Notes: a model not told the origin generated them from the letters alone. A DNA stretch of 64,000 bases from Mycobacterium sp. URHB0044 (GCF_000620625.1 NZ_JIAW01000022.1:1-64000); one strand, 5' to 3'. Positions 32,142 through 41,377 are shown, numbered from the stretch's first letter. Made by a program: numbers and translations.

Positions 32142-32600
32142 TCAGATGTTAAGTGCCCGACCGGCTTTCACCTTGAAGTTGATGTTCTCGGTCGACATGG
32201 ACGCATCGTAGGTGCGGTCGTAGCCGGTCTCGCTGATCTTCCAGCCGTCGCTGGTGCGCCGGTAGCGGTCGTGGTAGAAACCCGCGCCGATCAGCATGAA
32301 GTTGAAGTCGGGTGCGATCACCCGGTCCTGCAGATACCAGATGCCCGTCGCCTCGTCACCGTCGACGGTGATCTCGGGATGGTTGACGCGGTGCTCGGTG
32401 AGGACTTCCGGCCCAAGCGAGGTCCGCATGAACGTCACCAGCGACTCGCGGTCGGTGAAGTGATGCTCCTCGCCGATCGACTCCCCGTACCGGCCGACGA
32501 CGTCGTCGGTGAGCGTGGCCGCGAAGTCGTCCCAGTGCTTGGTGTCGAGTGCGCGGAGGTACCGGTACTTCACTTGCTGGATCTCGTCGATATCGCCCAT
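32142..32600 (-). CDS. NTF2/SnoaL-like small protein
   Basis: The 152-residue protein is an NTF2-like cone fold of the SnoaL/dehydratase group: IDEIQQVKYRYLRALDTKHWDDFAATLTDDVVGRYGES, FTDRESLVTFMRTSLG, EHRVNHPEITVDGDEATGIWYLQDRV, GFYHDRYRRTSDGWKISETGYDRTYD. Residues Tyr, Asp and His in the cone may act in acid-base chemistry such as dehydration or isomerisation, but none is certain. It resembles Rv0310c. The start is the ATG at 32600. It is divergent from the membrane protein at 32646 with only 45 bp between. Confidence 0.83.
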   Translation of the reverse strand: MGDIDEIQQVKYRYLRALDTKHWDDFAATLTDDVVGRYGESIGEEHHFTDRESLVTFMRTSLGPEVLTEHRVNHPEITVDGDEATGIWYLQDRVIAPDFNFMLIGAGFYHDRYRRTSDGWKISETGYDRTYDASMSTENINFKVKAGRALNI

Positions 32601-32633
32601 CGCGACATTGCAACACAACCGGTCGCGGCCGCA

Positions 32634-32639
32634 TAGAGT
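32634..32639 (+). promoter_or_regulatory. Leaderless -10 box (TAGAGT)
   Basis: TAGAGT ends 6 nt before the ATG at 32646, so transcription would begin at the start codon. Confidence 0.5.
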
Positions 32640-32645
32640 CCGCCC

Positions 32646-33422
32646 ATGGGATTTATCGACGGCTACGTCAAGTCGCCACTCGCCGGCATCGCGCCGTGGG
32701 TGCTGCTGTCGGTCGTCTCCGGTCCCGGGCGCTTCGAGGAAGCCGCCTCCGCCGCACTCGGTTTGACGCTGCTCACCCTGTGGGTGGGGTCCAGGCATGG
32801 CGTGCCCGTCCACCTGCTCGAGGTGTTCGGAGCCCTCGTCTTCACGGTGTTCGCCGCGCTCGGACTGCTGGCATCCGACGCGGTCATCGGCTGGCTGGAG
32901 GTGTGGGCAGGGGAGGTCAGCAACGTCGCCCTCGCCGTGTTCGCCCTCGTCACGCTGCTGATCCGACGGCCCTTCACGTTGGCCTACGCCAAGGACACGA
33001 CGCCGCGCGAGCACTGGGACAGCCCGCTGTTCCTGAAGATCAACTACGCGATCTCGGGGGTGTGGGCCGCGGCGTTCACCTTCTCCGCGGTCGTCGGAGC
33101 CGTTGGCGACGCGGTATTGCATGACGGTGGCGGTTTCTGGACCGCGTGGATTCTGCCGCTGGCCGGCACGCTATTCGCGGTGGAGTTCACCGAGTTCTAT
33201 CCCGACTATGCGTCGGCGAAGTTCGCACGGTCCGCCGGTGAGGCGACCGATCCGCCGGCCTCCCTGCTGCGGCTGATCGACTGGCTTCCGCCGTTCGTCC
33301 TGGTGACGGGCATCGTGGGCTGGGTGTCGGACGCGGTGCCGGATGCCGTGGGAATAGGGCTGATCGTGGTCGGAGTGGCTGGTAGCGCGGTGTTGCGGAA
33401 GACTGAGCGCGCCAAAACCTAG
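32646..33422 (+). CDS. Multi-pass membrane protein of unknown function
   Basis: The 258-residue protein has about seven hydrophobic segments, including GIAPWVLLSVVSG, LGLTLLTLWVG, LEVFGALVFTVFAALGLL, VALAVFALVTLLI, INYAISGVWAAAFTFSAVVGAV, AWILPLAGTLFAV and FVLVTGIVGWVSDAVPDAVGIGLIVVGVAG. No transporter signature or catalytic residues are recognised. A TAGAGT box 6 nt before the ATG supports this start and leaderless translation. Function is unknown. Confidence 0.75.
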   Translation: MGFIDGYVKSPLAGIAPWVLLSVVSGPGRFEEAASAALGLTLLTLWVGSRHGVPVHLLEVFGALVFTVFAALGLLASDAVIGWLEVWAGEVSNVALAVFALVTLLIRRPFTLAYAKDTTPREHWDSPLFLKINYAISGVWAAAFTFSAVVGAVGDAVLHDGGGFWTAWILPLAGTLFAVEFTEFYPDYASAKFARSAGEATDPPASLLRLIDWLPPFVLVTGIVGWVSDAVPDAVGIGLIVVGVAGSAVLRKTERAKT

Positions 33423-33429
33423 CTGGGAG

Positions 33430-33447
33430 AACGCTGTTCATAGCGTT
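33430..33447. promoter_or_regulatory. Inverted repeat upstream of Hsp70-like gene
   Basis: AACGCT-GTTCAT-AGCGTT is an 18-bp dyad with 6-bp arms, ending 57 bp before the ATG at 33505. It could be an operator. The same half-sites occur at 52046-52064 in the opposite arrangement. Confidence 0.3.
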
Positions 33448-33504
33448 AGCCATCGGAGTGTCTGAGTCGGTCGTGTGCTGATTGCGGCTATGGTGAGTTC
33501 CGTT

Positions 33505-35247
33505 ATGAGCGACCCGTTGGGGTTGTCGATCGGGACGACCAACCTGGTCGCGGCACGAGTCGGCGATCCACCCCTCACGCGGCGATCCGTGCTGACCCTG
33601 TCCGGGCAGGTGCTGAGCGGTTTCGTCGAACGCGTCGGCGATCCCGTTCCCATGGTGACCGCCGACGGTTCGTCGTACCCCGCCGACCAACTTCTGGTCG
33701 AGGCGCTCGACGACATGGTCGCCGCCGCGGGCGCAACGCCGTCCTCGCCAATCGCGGTCGCCGTACCCGCGCACTGGACCGGAGCCACGTTGCGCTCTCT
33801 GCGGCTGGCCATGCGCGCCAAGCCGAGGCTCGCCCCCAACGGCGTGCCTGCGCGGCTGGTCTCCGATGCGGTCGCCGCGTTGACGGCGTTGCACGCCAAT
33901 CCCGGGTTGCCCGGGCGCGGCGTCGTCGCCCTGCTGGACTTCGGTGGCGGCGGCACCAGCATCACGCTGGCGGATGCCGCATCGACGTTCGAACCGATCG
34001 AGACGTCTCGGTTGACCGAGTTCTCCGGTGAGCAGCTCGATCAGGCGCTGCTCGCCCACGTGCTCGACGGCATCGCGGATGCCGGCGGGATCGACCCGGC
34101 GGGCACCGCGGCCGTCGGTTCGCTGACCGTGCTACGCGACGAATGCCGCCGGGCCAAGGAGGCGCTCTCCGAACAGGCTGCTACTACGGTGGCGGTAGAT
34201 CTGCCGGGATACGGCTCGGCGGTACCCGTCACGCGCGCCGAACTCGATGCGCTGATGGATGCGCCGCTTGCCGCCGTGTTGGCCGAGCTCGACGATCTCT
34301 TGCTGCGCAACAGAATTCCACCCGCCGACCTGTCGACCATCGTGGCGGTCGGCGGCGGCGCCCGCATTCCGCTTGTCACCCAGCGCTTGTCCGGCCACAC
34401 GCAGGCACCGGTGGTGACCACCTCCCAGCCCGCCCTCGATGCCGCAGTGGGCGCCGTGCTCTATGCGGCCTACGGCGCGGAGTCCGACGCCGCGACCGGG
34501 GTGGCGCCCGCGGCGTTGATCCCGCCCGCGGCCCCGACCGGCAACGGGTCCGATTCCGCGACGTTCCGGGCATTGGCGTGGTCGCAGGACGACGACACCG
34601 CCGACGACCCGATGCCGTATGCGGGCGAGGACTACGTGATCGACACGGGCACCACCCGGGCGGTTTCGCAGTACGTCCCGCCGACGGGACCGATCGACGT
34701 GGACGAGCCGCGATCGTGGCATCGCTTGCCGCAGTTGGTCTTCGGCGTGGCCGCGGTGGCGGCGCTGGTGGCCGTCGGCGGCGTGGCGATCGCGTTGACG
34801 AGCGCGACCGGCGAGTCGGCACCGCAGCCGACCACGGTCCCCGCGACCGCGACGCCCCTGACCTCGAGCATCGCACCGCCACCGCCGCCGCCCGCCACCA
34901 CGGAGGTGCCGCAGAGCATCGTGACCATCACCAGCGAGGCCCCGCCGCCTCCGCCGGAGACCGTCACCGTGGCACCGCCGGTGACCACGACGCACACCAC
35001 GACGCAGCCGACCACCACAACCACGACGACCACGACGACGACCACCACGACGACACCGACCACCACGACCACAACGGAAACCACGACCACCACAACCACA
35101 CCGTCGATGACGACCAGTTACATCACGGTGCCGTTCGTGCCGGTTCCCATCCCGATCCAGGTGCCGTCCACCCCGACGCCGCAGTACCAGCAGCCGCCGC
35201 TCTACCAGCCGCCGCAATATCAGCAGCAGCCGCAGTTCCCGTACTAA
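33505..35247 (+). CDS. Hsp70/actin-like ATPase membrane protein with polythreonine extracytoplasmic tail
   Basis: The 580-residue protein has an Hsp70-like actin ATPase domain at residues 1-330: LGLSIGTTNLVAARVG (phosphate 1), VALLDFGGGGTSITLAD (phosphate 2) and STIVAVGGGARIPLVTQRLSG (adenosine). The peptide-binding domain of DnaK is absent. A transmembrane helix near residue 415 (LVFGVAAVAALVAVGGVAIAL) is followed by an outside tail with an almost pure threonine tract of about 45 residues and a Pro/Gln/Tyr-rich end (PQYQQPPLYQPPQYQQQPQFPY). The tail is a likely target of protein O-mannosylation. It resembles Rv0312. The ATG at 33505 is preferred; an ATG at 33490 is also in frame. Function is unknown. 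Confidence 0.85.
   Translation: MSDPLGLSIGTTNLVAARVGDPPLTRRSVLTLSGQVLSGFVERVGDPVPMVTADGSSYPADQLLVEALDDMVAAAGATPSSPIAVAVPAHWTGATLRSLRLAMRAKPRLAPNGVPARLVSDAVAALTALHANPGLPGRGVVALLDFGGGGTSITLADAASTFEPIETSRLTEFSGEQLDQALLAHVLDGIADAGGIDPAGTAAVGSLTVLRDECRRAKEALSEQAATTVAVDLPGYGSAVPVTRAELDALMDAPLAAVLAELDDLLLRNRIPPADLSTIVAVGGGARIPLVTQRLSGHTQAPVVTTSQPALDAAVGAVLYAAYGAESDAATGVAPAALIPPAAPTGNGSDSATFRALAWSQDDDTADDPMPYAGEDYVIDTGTTRAVSQYVPPTGPIDVDEPRSWHRLPQLVFGVAAVAALVAVGGVAIALTSATGESAPQPTTVPATATPLTSSIAPPPPPPATTEVPQSIVTITSEAPPPPPETVTVAPPVTTTHTTTQPTTTTTTTTTTTTTTTPTTTTTTETTTTTTTPSMTTSYITVPFVPVPIPIQVPSTPTPQYQQPPLYQPPQYQQQPQFPY
34987..35112 (+). repeat. Polythreonine-coding low-complexity tract
   Basis: Nearly every codon in this stretch is ACC, ACG or ACA, giving a threonine run broken by a few Pro, Glu, Gln and His. 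The use of three synonymous codons breaks the DNA repeat and suggests selection for threonine rather than simple slippage. Confidence 0.75.
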
Positions 35248-35260
35248 AGAACGCGGCTGA

Positions 35261-36259
35261 TCAGGTCTGCTCGGCCATGTTTCGCGGGTGATGGCACGCG
35301 GCCACGTGTCGCGGCTGCAGCTCGGCCAACAGGGGCTCGTCGGTGCGGCACACCTCGGTCATCCACGGGCAGCGGGTGTGGAAGCGGCATGCCGACGGCG
35401 GATTGATGGGGCTGGGCACGTCGCCCTCGAGCACCAGCCGTTCGCGTTGCGCGTTGAGCCGCGGATCGGGGATCGGCACCGCGGACAGCAGCGCATTCGA
35501 GTACGGGTGCAGCGGTTGCTGGTAAAGGTCTGCGGCGTTCGCGCTTTCGACGATCTTGCCGAGGTACATGACCGACACGCGATCCGACACGTGCCGCACC
35601 ACGCCGAGGTCGTGGGCGACGAACAGGTACGACAAGTGGAACTCGTCCTGCAGATCCTTGAGGAGGTTGACGATCTGCGCCTGCACCGAGACGTCCAGCG
35701 CCGAAACCGGCTCGTCGGCGATGATCAGCTTCGGCCGCAGCGCGAGAGCGCGTGCAATGCCGATCCGCTGGCGCTGTCCGCCGGAGAACTCGTGCGGGAA
35801 GCGGTCGGCGTGCTCGGGCCGCAGTCCGACCCGGTCGAGCAGATCCCGCACGTGCGTCGCTGCGTCGCGGCCATTCGCCAGGCCGTGCAACTCCATGGGC
35901 TCGCCGATGATCTGGCTGATGCGCTTGCGGGGATTCAGCGACGCGTACGGATCCTGGAAGATCATCTGAATCTGGCGGCGGATCGGTCGCAGCTGGCGTC
36001 GATTCTTTCCGACGAGTTCCTCGCCTGCGAATTTCACCGAACCCGACGTCGGCGCCGTCAACTGCAGGATGACTCGGCACAGCGTCGACTTACCGCAGCC
36101 GGATTCACCCACCAGACCTAGTGTTTCGCCCTCCCTGAGGGTGAGGCTGACGCCGTCGACGGCGCGTACCCTGCCGATCTCGCGGTCGACGATGATGCCC
36201 GACTTGATCGGGAAGTGCTTGACGAGGTCCGTGACCTCCAGCAGTTCGTCGCCCTTCAT
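35261..36259 (-). CDS. Peptide ABC transporter ATP-binding protein (OppF/DppF type)
   Basis: The 332-residue protein has a complete ABC ATPase: Walker A GESGCGKST near residue 53, signature EFSGGQRQRIGIARAL and Walker B LIIADEPVSALDVSVQ. It also has the C-terminal peptide-importer motif CRFHTRCPWMTEVC. It would pair with the OppD-type protein to power uptake of peptides or related compounds. The ATG at 36259 overlaps the stop of the preceding gene (ATGA). It is the last gene of a five-gene operon and ends 13 bp from the convergent Hsp70-like gene. Confidence 0.93.
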   Translation of the reverse strand: MKGDELLEVTDLVKHFPIKSGIIVDREIGRVRAVDGVSLTLREGETLGLVGESGCGKSTLCRVILQLTAPTSGSVKFAGEELVGKNRRQLRPIRRQIQMIFQDPYASLNPRKRISQIIGEPMELHGLANGRDAATHVRDLLDRVGLRPEHADRFPHEFSGGQRQRIGIARALALRPKLIIADEPVSALDVSVQAQIVNLLKDLQDEFHLSYLFVAHDLGVVRHVSDRVSVMYLGKIVESANAADLYQQPLHPYSNALLSAVPIPDPRLNAQRERLVLEGDVPSPINPPSACRFHTRCPWMTEVCRTDEPLLAELQPRHVAACHHPRNMAEQT

Positions 36260-37257
36260 GGTGCGACCGGCTTCTGCAGACCGATGCGGCCGTCGACCTC
36301 GCGGAGCTCACGCTTCTGCTCGAGGTCGAGCCAACAGCGGTCGCGCTCGAGTGGTGGTGGCTCCGCGCACTTGCCGAACTCGTGCGGGCAGCGCGGGGCG
36401 AACCGGCATCCGGTCGGAGGATCGAGAAGCGAGGGTGGCATGCCGGGAATCTGGGCCAGCCGCTCGGGATTCGGGCGGTCAAGCCGGGCAATCGAACCGA
36501 GCAATCCCCACGTGTAGGGATGACGTGGGTCGTAGAACAACTCCTCGAGCGACGCCTCCTCGACGATCTGACCGGCATACATCACCGCCACTCGGTCAGC
36601 GATCTCGGCGACGACGCCGAGGTCGTGGGTGATGAGTATGACGGCGAGTCCTCGCTCCCGGTTGAGCTGGTCGAGGAGCCGCAGGATCTGTGCTTGGACG
36701 GTGACGTCGAGCGCGGTGGTCGGCTCGTCGGCGATCAGCACGTCGGGATCCAGCGACAGCGCCATGGCGATCATCACGCGTTGGCGCATGCCGCCGGAGA
36801 ACTCGTGCGGGTAATCATGCACGCGCCGTTCGGGATTGGGGATGCCCACCGACCGGAGCAGCTCGACCGCGCGTTCCCTGGCCTCACGCTTCGACACGTC
36901 GCGGTGGGCACGGATCATCTCGATCATCTGATCACCGACCCGGTAGACGGGGTTCAGCGACGTCATCGGATCCTGGAAGATCATCGCGATGCGCTCGCCG
37001 CGCACACCGCGCAAACCCTCGTCGTCGAGGCCGTTGAGTTCGACACCGTCGAACCGCACCGATCCGGTGATGGTGGCATTCGGTGCGCGGGTGAGCCCGA
37101 TCAACGTCTGAGCCGTCACGCTCTTGCCGGAGCCGGATTCGCCGACGATGGCGAGGACCTCGCCGGCGGCGAGTCCGAACGAGACGCCCTCGACGGCGCG
37201 GACGACGCCGCCGTCGGTGGCGAAGCTGACGGTGAGGTCTTCGACTTCGAGCATCAT
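36256..37257 (-). CDS. Peptide ABC transporter ATP-binding protein (OppD/DppD type)
   Basis: The 333-residue protein has Walker A GESGSGKSVTAQTL, signature EFSGGMRQRVMIAMAL, Walker B DVLIADEPTTALDVTVQ and the C-terminal CRFAPRCPHEFGKC motif of oligopeptide transport ATPases. It forms the ATPase pair with the next gene product. Two consecutive ATG codons at 37257 and 37254 could serve as start. The first overlaps the stop of the permease gene upstream as ATGA. Confidence 0.93.
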   Translation of the reverse strand: MMLEVEDLTVSFATDGGVVRAVEGVSFGLAAGEVLAIVGESGSGKSVTAQTLIGLTRAPNATITGSVRFDGVELNGLDDEGLRGVRGERIAMIFQDPMTSLNPVYRVGDQMIEMIRAHRDVSKREARERAVELLRSVGIPNPERRVHDYPHEFSGGMRQRVMIAMALSLDPDVLIADEPTTALDVTVQAQILRLLDQLNRERGLAVILITHDLGVVAEIADRVAVMYAGQIVEEASLEELFYDPRHPYTWGLLGSIARLDRPNPERLAQIPGMPPSLLDPPTGCRFAPRCPHEFGKCAEPPPLERDRCWLDLEQKRELREVDGRIGLQKPVAP

Positions 37258-38216
37258 GCGGGTGCCGCCTCTCCGAGTCGGATCCGCGGATCGAGGAATG
37301 CGTACAGGACGTCGACGATGGTGTTGAAGAGCACGATGAAGAACGCGCCGAACATGGTCACACCCATCAGTGGAGGGAGATCGAGGGTGCCGATGGCTTG
37401 GCCGGCGTAGAGCCCGACTCCGTTGAGGTTGAACACCGTTTCGGTCAGGATGGCCCCGCCGCCGACCACGGCGCCGAAGTCGAGACCGAAGAGGGTGACG
37501 ATGGGGATCATCGAGTTGCGCAGCACGTGGCGCAACCGCACCTGACGCTCGCCGATGCCCTTGGCTCGGGCGGTCCTGACGTAGTCCTCGTTCATCACGT
37601 CGAGCATGTTGGAGCGCAGCACGCGACTATAGAACCCGACGAAGAGAACGGCCAGCGTGATCCAGGGCAGGATCAGGTGATACGCCCATTCCAGGGGATC
37701 CTTGGTCAAGGGTGTGTAGCTGCTCGTCGGGAACAACTGCAGCTTGAAGCTCAAGTAGTACAACAGGATTGCGGCGAGCCAGAACACGGGCATCGAGATG
37801 CCGGTCAAGGACAGGATGGTCAGGGCACGGTCGGTGAACTTGCCGGCGTGCACTGCCGACAGGTAACCGAAGATCACGGCCAAGGTCATCCACAGCACCG
37901 CGGCGCCGATGCACAGTGACAGCGTCGCCGGTAGCCCCTTCCAGATCTGCTCGACGACGTTCTGCGAGCTGGCATACGAGGTCAGCTCGCCGGTCAGGAT
38001 CTGCTTCATCATGGTCAGGTACTGAACGGGCAGTGACCGGTCGAGGCCGAGATCCGTTGTCACGCGGGCGATCAACGCGGGGTTGGCGTTCTTGCCTGCG
38101 ATCCGGGCCGCGGGATCGGAGTTCGGGATGACGTTGAAGATCAGGAAGACGACCACGGAGATGGCGAACAGCACTGCGATCATCCCGAGCACGCGTCGGG
38201 CAGCGAAGCGGATCAC
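37254..38216 (-). CDS. Peptide ABC transporter permease (DppB/OppB type)
   Basis: The 320-residue protein has six helices and the binding-protein-dependent permease motif NEDYVRTARAKGIGERQVRLRHVLRNSMIPIVTLFG (EAA loop). The N-terminal helix (VLGMIAVLFAISVVVFLIFNVIP) and the region after it are typical of DppB. It pairs with the DppC-type subunit encoded just upstream. The start is a GTG at 38216, 3 nt after the stop of that gene. Confidence 0.92.
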   Translation of the reverse strand: MIRFAARRVLGMIAVLFAISVVVFLIFNVIPNSDPAARIAGKNANPALIARVTTDLGLDRSLPVQYLTMMKQILTGELTSYASSQNVVEQIWKGLPATLSLCIGAAVLWMTLAVIFGYLSAVHAGKFTDRALTILSLTGISMPVFWLAAILLYYLSFKLQLFPTSSYTPLTKDPLEWAYHLILPWITLAVLFVGFYSRVLRSNMLDVMNEDYVRTARAKGIGERQVRLRHVLRNSMIPIVTLFGLDFGAVVGGGAILTETVFNLNGVGLYAGQAIGTLDLPPLMGVTMFGAFFIVLFNTIVDVLYAFLDPRIRLGEAAPA

Positions 38217-38219
38217 GGT

Positions 38220-39257
38220 CTAGTGCTCCAGCCTGATCTTGGCCCTGGGGTCCAGTGCATCACGCAGACCGTCGCCGAACACGTTGAGCGACAACACGGT
38301 GAGCACGATCAACGCGCCAGGAACGATGGTGAGATGCGGTGCGGTGTAGATGGTTTGGTAGCCATCGGCGATCATCGTGCCCCACGACGCGTTGGGCGCC
38401 CGCACGCCGGCGCCGAGGAAGGACAGCGACGACTCGAGCAGCATGTTGTTGGCGATGTTGAGCGTGAAGAACACGATGATCGTCGACACCACGTTGGGCA
38501 GTAGCTCGGAGAACATGATGCGGAGCGAGCCCTTGCCCTGCGCGACGGCAGCCTCGACGAACTCCTTTTCCCGCAGCGCCAGGATCTCGCCGCGGATCGG
38601 TCTGGCCATGTAGGGCACGTAGACCACGGCGATGATGAGGATCGGGATCCACAGCGAGTCGCCCGCGACGATGAGCGGTCCGATCTTCAGCCCGCCCAGC
38701 GCCAGTGCGGTGCCCAAGGCGATGCCGAGCAGCAGCACCGGGAATGCCCACACCACGTCCATGATTCGGGACAGCACCGCGTCGATCCAGCCGCGGTAAT
38801 AGCCGCAGAGCAGACCGACGATGACCGCAAGCACGGTGGTGACGGCTGCGGCGACCACGCCGATGTAGATGGACGTCCGGCCGCCGTAGAGCAGCCGCAC
38901 CATCACGTCGCGGCCGTTCTGGTCGGCACCGAGCAGGTAGCGGCCGTGCAGCCCCGGCCCGATCGGGGTGCCGTCGGGGGAGACCACGTAGGTCTCTTGA
39001 CCGTCGACCACGAACTTGTCGGTGATGTGGTTCTCGTTGGGACCGGTGTGCGCGACGTGGTCAGCCCACAGCGGCGCTGCCAGACACGCCAGCACGATCA
39101 ACAGGAACAGAACGCCGAACGCCAGCCCCACCCGGTTGCGGCGTAACCGCAACCAGGCGAGGTACCAGGGGCTGCGCGCCTGGATCTGGGCCGCTGGCAC
39201 ACCGGTGGGAAGAGGTGGCTCGCTGGGCGCCTCCACCTGTCCAATGGGTGCCGCCAT
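38220..39257 (-). CDS. Peptide ABC transporter permease (DppC/OppC type)
   Basis: The 345-residue protein has a hydrophilic N-terminus of about 40 residues, a first helix (VGLAFGVLFLLIVLACLAAPLWA), a large loop containing HGRYLLGADQNGRDVMVRLLYGGRTS, five more helices, and the EAA loop REKEFVEAAVAQGKGSLRIMFSELLPNV. This is the OppC-type partner subunit. Its gene precedes the B subunit, so the order is A-C-B-D-F rather than the more usual A-B-C-D-F. The ATG at 39257 directly follows the stop of the binding-protein gene. Confidence 0.92.
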   Translation of the reverse strand: MAAPIGQVEAPSEPPLPTGVPAAQIQARSPWYLAWLRLRRNRVGLAFGVLFLLIVLACLAAPLWADHVAHTGPNENHITDKFVVDGQETYVVSPDGTPIGPGLHGRYLLGADQNGRDVMVRLLYGGRTSIYIGVVAAAVTTVLAVIVGLLCGYYRGWIDAVLSRIMDVVWAFPVLLLGIALGTALALGGLKIGPLIVAGDSLWIPILIIAVVYVPYMARPIRGEILALREKEFVEAAVAQGKGSLRIMFSELLPNVVSTIIVFFTLNIANNMLLESSLSFLGAGVRAPNASWGTMIADGYQTIYTAPHLTIVPGALIVLTVLSLNVFGDGLRDALDPRAKIRLEH

Positions 39258-40919
39258 CTACTTGATGGCGAAGGACGAGTAGTCCTGGTTGAACAACAGA
39301 TGGTGATAGGACTTGTCGAAGTCCATCCGCTCCGACAGGAACGTGGTGAACTCCTCGTTGCCGTACGGCGCCCACACCGCCTGCTCCATGTAGGCCTTGT
39401 CGAGTTCGGCGTACTGCTTCTTGACGTCGTCCGTGAGCTGTTGTTCGCGAAGCTTGTTCATCTTCGCGTCGAGCTCGGGGATGCTCGCCCTCGAGTAGTT
39501 GTTGCCGTTGGTCGGCAGGATGCTCGCACCGTTGAGCAGCGGCCGGAAGAAGTCGTCGGGGTGCGGGAAGTCCTGGAACCAGTCGGAGAAACCGGTGTCG
39601 AGGTCTGGCGTCGACTGGTTGCCGATCGTGGTGAAGTACACGTCACCGGCGATGACCTTGAGCGTGGCGTTGAAGCCCAACTGGGTCAGCACGTCGTGGT
39701 AGTACTCGCCGATGCGCTTGCGGTCCGGCTCGTCGTCGGTCCACACGGTGATGTTCTTGTCGGTCGGATTGGCTTCTGCCAGCAGGGCTTTCGCCTTGTT
39801 CATGTCCGGACCGGGGTACAGCTTGTACTCCTCGTAGCCGGGCATGCCTGGCGGCAGGATCTGCTGCGTCGGATGCAGGCGACCGCCGAAGACCCGGTTT
39901 AGTGCCTCAGGGTCGATCGCGTAGTTGACGGCCTGCCGGACCTTGATGTCGTTGAACGGGGCGGTCTGGGTGTTCATCCAGAAGTAGTAGGTGTTGATCG
40001 AGTCCTCCATGCGGAACCGATCGCCGAACTTGGCCCTGACCTCGCCGAGACGATCGGCGTCCGGCGGATCGGTCATGAAGTCGATGGTGTTCTGCTCGAC
40101 ACCGGTCACCTGGGCCGAGTTGCTCTTGTTCTGCGTGACGGTGATCTTGTCGACCTGGGCGTCGGCCACCTCGCTCGCGCCGGCGTCCTTGACGGTCTTG
40201 AAGTTCGGGTTCCGCTCCAGCGTCAAGGTCTGCGGCGCTTCGACCTTGGTGATCATGAACGGTCCGCTCGCGGGCGGGGGATTGTTGGTGGCGTCCTTGT
40301 CGAGCGGCGTGGTCGGCGGAACGGGCGCCGCGAACGGGAGCGCGAGGACGCCCTCGAACGTGCCGTTGGCCTCGGTCAGCACGATGGTGATGTCACCGGT
40401 GTTGTCGTCGGTGGTGATGCCGGAGATCTTGTCGGCCTTGCCGTCGGCGTAATCGCTGGCGCCGACGATCGGCTCGTAGAACACCGACCCACCGGAGTCG
40501 GCCTTGAACAACCGCTGAATGGCGTACGTGAAGTCGGATGCCTTGATCGGTGTGCCGTCGGAGTACTTCATGCCGGACCGCAGCGTCAACTTGTAGGTCT
40601 TGCCGTCCGGGGAAAGCTGCGGCATGTCCTTCGCCAGGCCGGGAACGACGTCCGTGCCCGGTTCGCCCTTCGCGTGCTTGTAGGTGAGCAGCGGGGTGTA
40701 GCTGTTGTACAGCACCTCCCAGCCCTCGAGGGTGTAGGAGAGTTGCGGGTCAACGTAATCCGGGAACGACGTCATCGAGACGTTGATCTCGCCGCCGCCA
40801 CCACTGCCACCGCTTCCGCCACTGTCGGAGCCGCCGCCGCAGGCAGCCACTAGGAACGCGGTCAGCGTCGTCACGCTGGCGATGGCGAGGACCTTCTGGG
40901 TCGTGCGCACTCTGCTCAT
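39258..40919 (-). CDS. Peptide ABC transporter substrate-binding lipoprotein (SBP family 5)
   Basis: The 553-residue protein starts with a lipoprotein signal (VLAIASVTTLTAFLVAAC, lipobox with Cys near residue 27) followed by a Gly/Ser linker. The family-5 binding fold then shows MTSFPDYVDPQLSYTLEGWEVLYNSYTPLL, LSPDGKTYKLTLRSGMKYSDGTPIKASDFTYAIQRLF, VRQAVNYAIDPEALNRVFGGRLHPTQQILPPGMPGY and a C-terminal DKAYMEQAVWAPYGNEEFT. It would capture peptides, or another amide-like compound, outside the membrane. It is the first gene of the operon; an AAGGGAAAG ribosome site precedes the ATG. The ligand cannot be read from sequence. Confidence 0.92.
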   Translation of the reverse strand: MSRVRTTQKVLAIASVTTLTAFLVAACGGGSDSGGSGGSGGGGEINVSMTSFPDYVDPQLSYTLEGWEVLYNSYTPLLTYKHAKGEPGTDVVPGLAKDMPQLSPDGKTYKLTLRSGMKYSDGTPIKASDFTYAIQRLFKADSGGSVFYEPIVGASDYADGKADKISGITTDDNTGDITIVLTEANGTFEGVLALPFAAPVPPTTPLDKDATNNPPPASGPFMITKVEAPQTLTLERNPNFKTVKDAGASEVADAQVDKITVTQNKSNSAQVTGVEQNTIDFMTDPPDADRLGEVRAKFGDRFRMEDSINTYYFWMNTQTAPFNDIKVRQAVNYAIDPEALNRVFGGRLHPTQQILPPGMPGYEEYKLYPGPDMNKAKALLAEANPTDKNITVWTDDEPDRKRIGEYYHDVLTQLGFNATLKVIAGDVYFTTIGNQSTPDLDTGFSDWFQDFPHPDDFFRPLLNGASILPTNGNNYSRASIPELDAKMNKLREQQLTDDVKKQYAELDKAYMEQAVWAPYGNEEFTTFLSERMDFDKSYHHLLFNQDYSSFAIK

Positions 40920-41377
40920 CTCTTTCCCTTGGTCATTCGTCCGGAGGTGTCCCTAACCTGTACGCCCTCGGACGGGGTCGCATTGCATCTTTGGAAAAAA
41001 TCCGGCAAATGGCAACTCGGAGAGAATAAATTCCTATCAGAGTGCGTCGCGACAGGAATGGACCTAAGGTGTCGGCTCGGCGTAGGCGCCGACAAGTCGT
41101 GACGATTCTGCCCGGTGTGTGCGACCGAGTCCTCCGCCCCCGCTCAGCCATGCCGAGTCTGTTTGCTGGGGAACGCCTTTCGCGGGTGATCGGCTGGATG
41201 CCCAAGCGGCCGGACCGGCGAACGACCGATGAAGCGTGCCCTAACTTCGGACGCGGGCGTCAATTGCGATGTCCGGCGGGGGGCGACTATCGCACGGCGG
41301 CAACCTTGATCACCGCAACGGTCGCGAAAGTCCTTGAATAGCCCTATCTTTCGGAATTCGCCGGGTTTGAATGCCGA
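40920..41377. other. Intergenic region with dppA-type promoter zone
   Basis: About 458 bp hold no convincing gene. The 60 bp around 40980-41040 are unusually AT-rich for this genome and probably hold the promoter of the ABC operon. TTAGGGACACC at about 40948-40958 on the minus strand resembles the TAGGGAAAC motif near the left end. ORFs at 41042-41341 and 40933-41205 are arginine-rich and look like shadows. Confidence 0.4.

Noticed and set aside
41042..41341. 99-codon plus-strand ORF upstream of the DUF1330 gene
   Set aside because: Arg-rich composition, no start signal and no similarity to any family.
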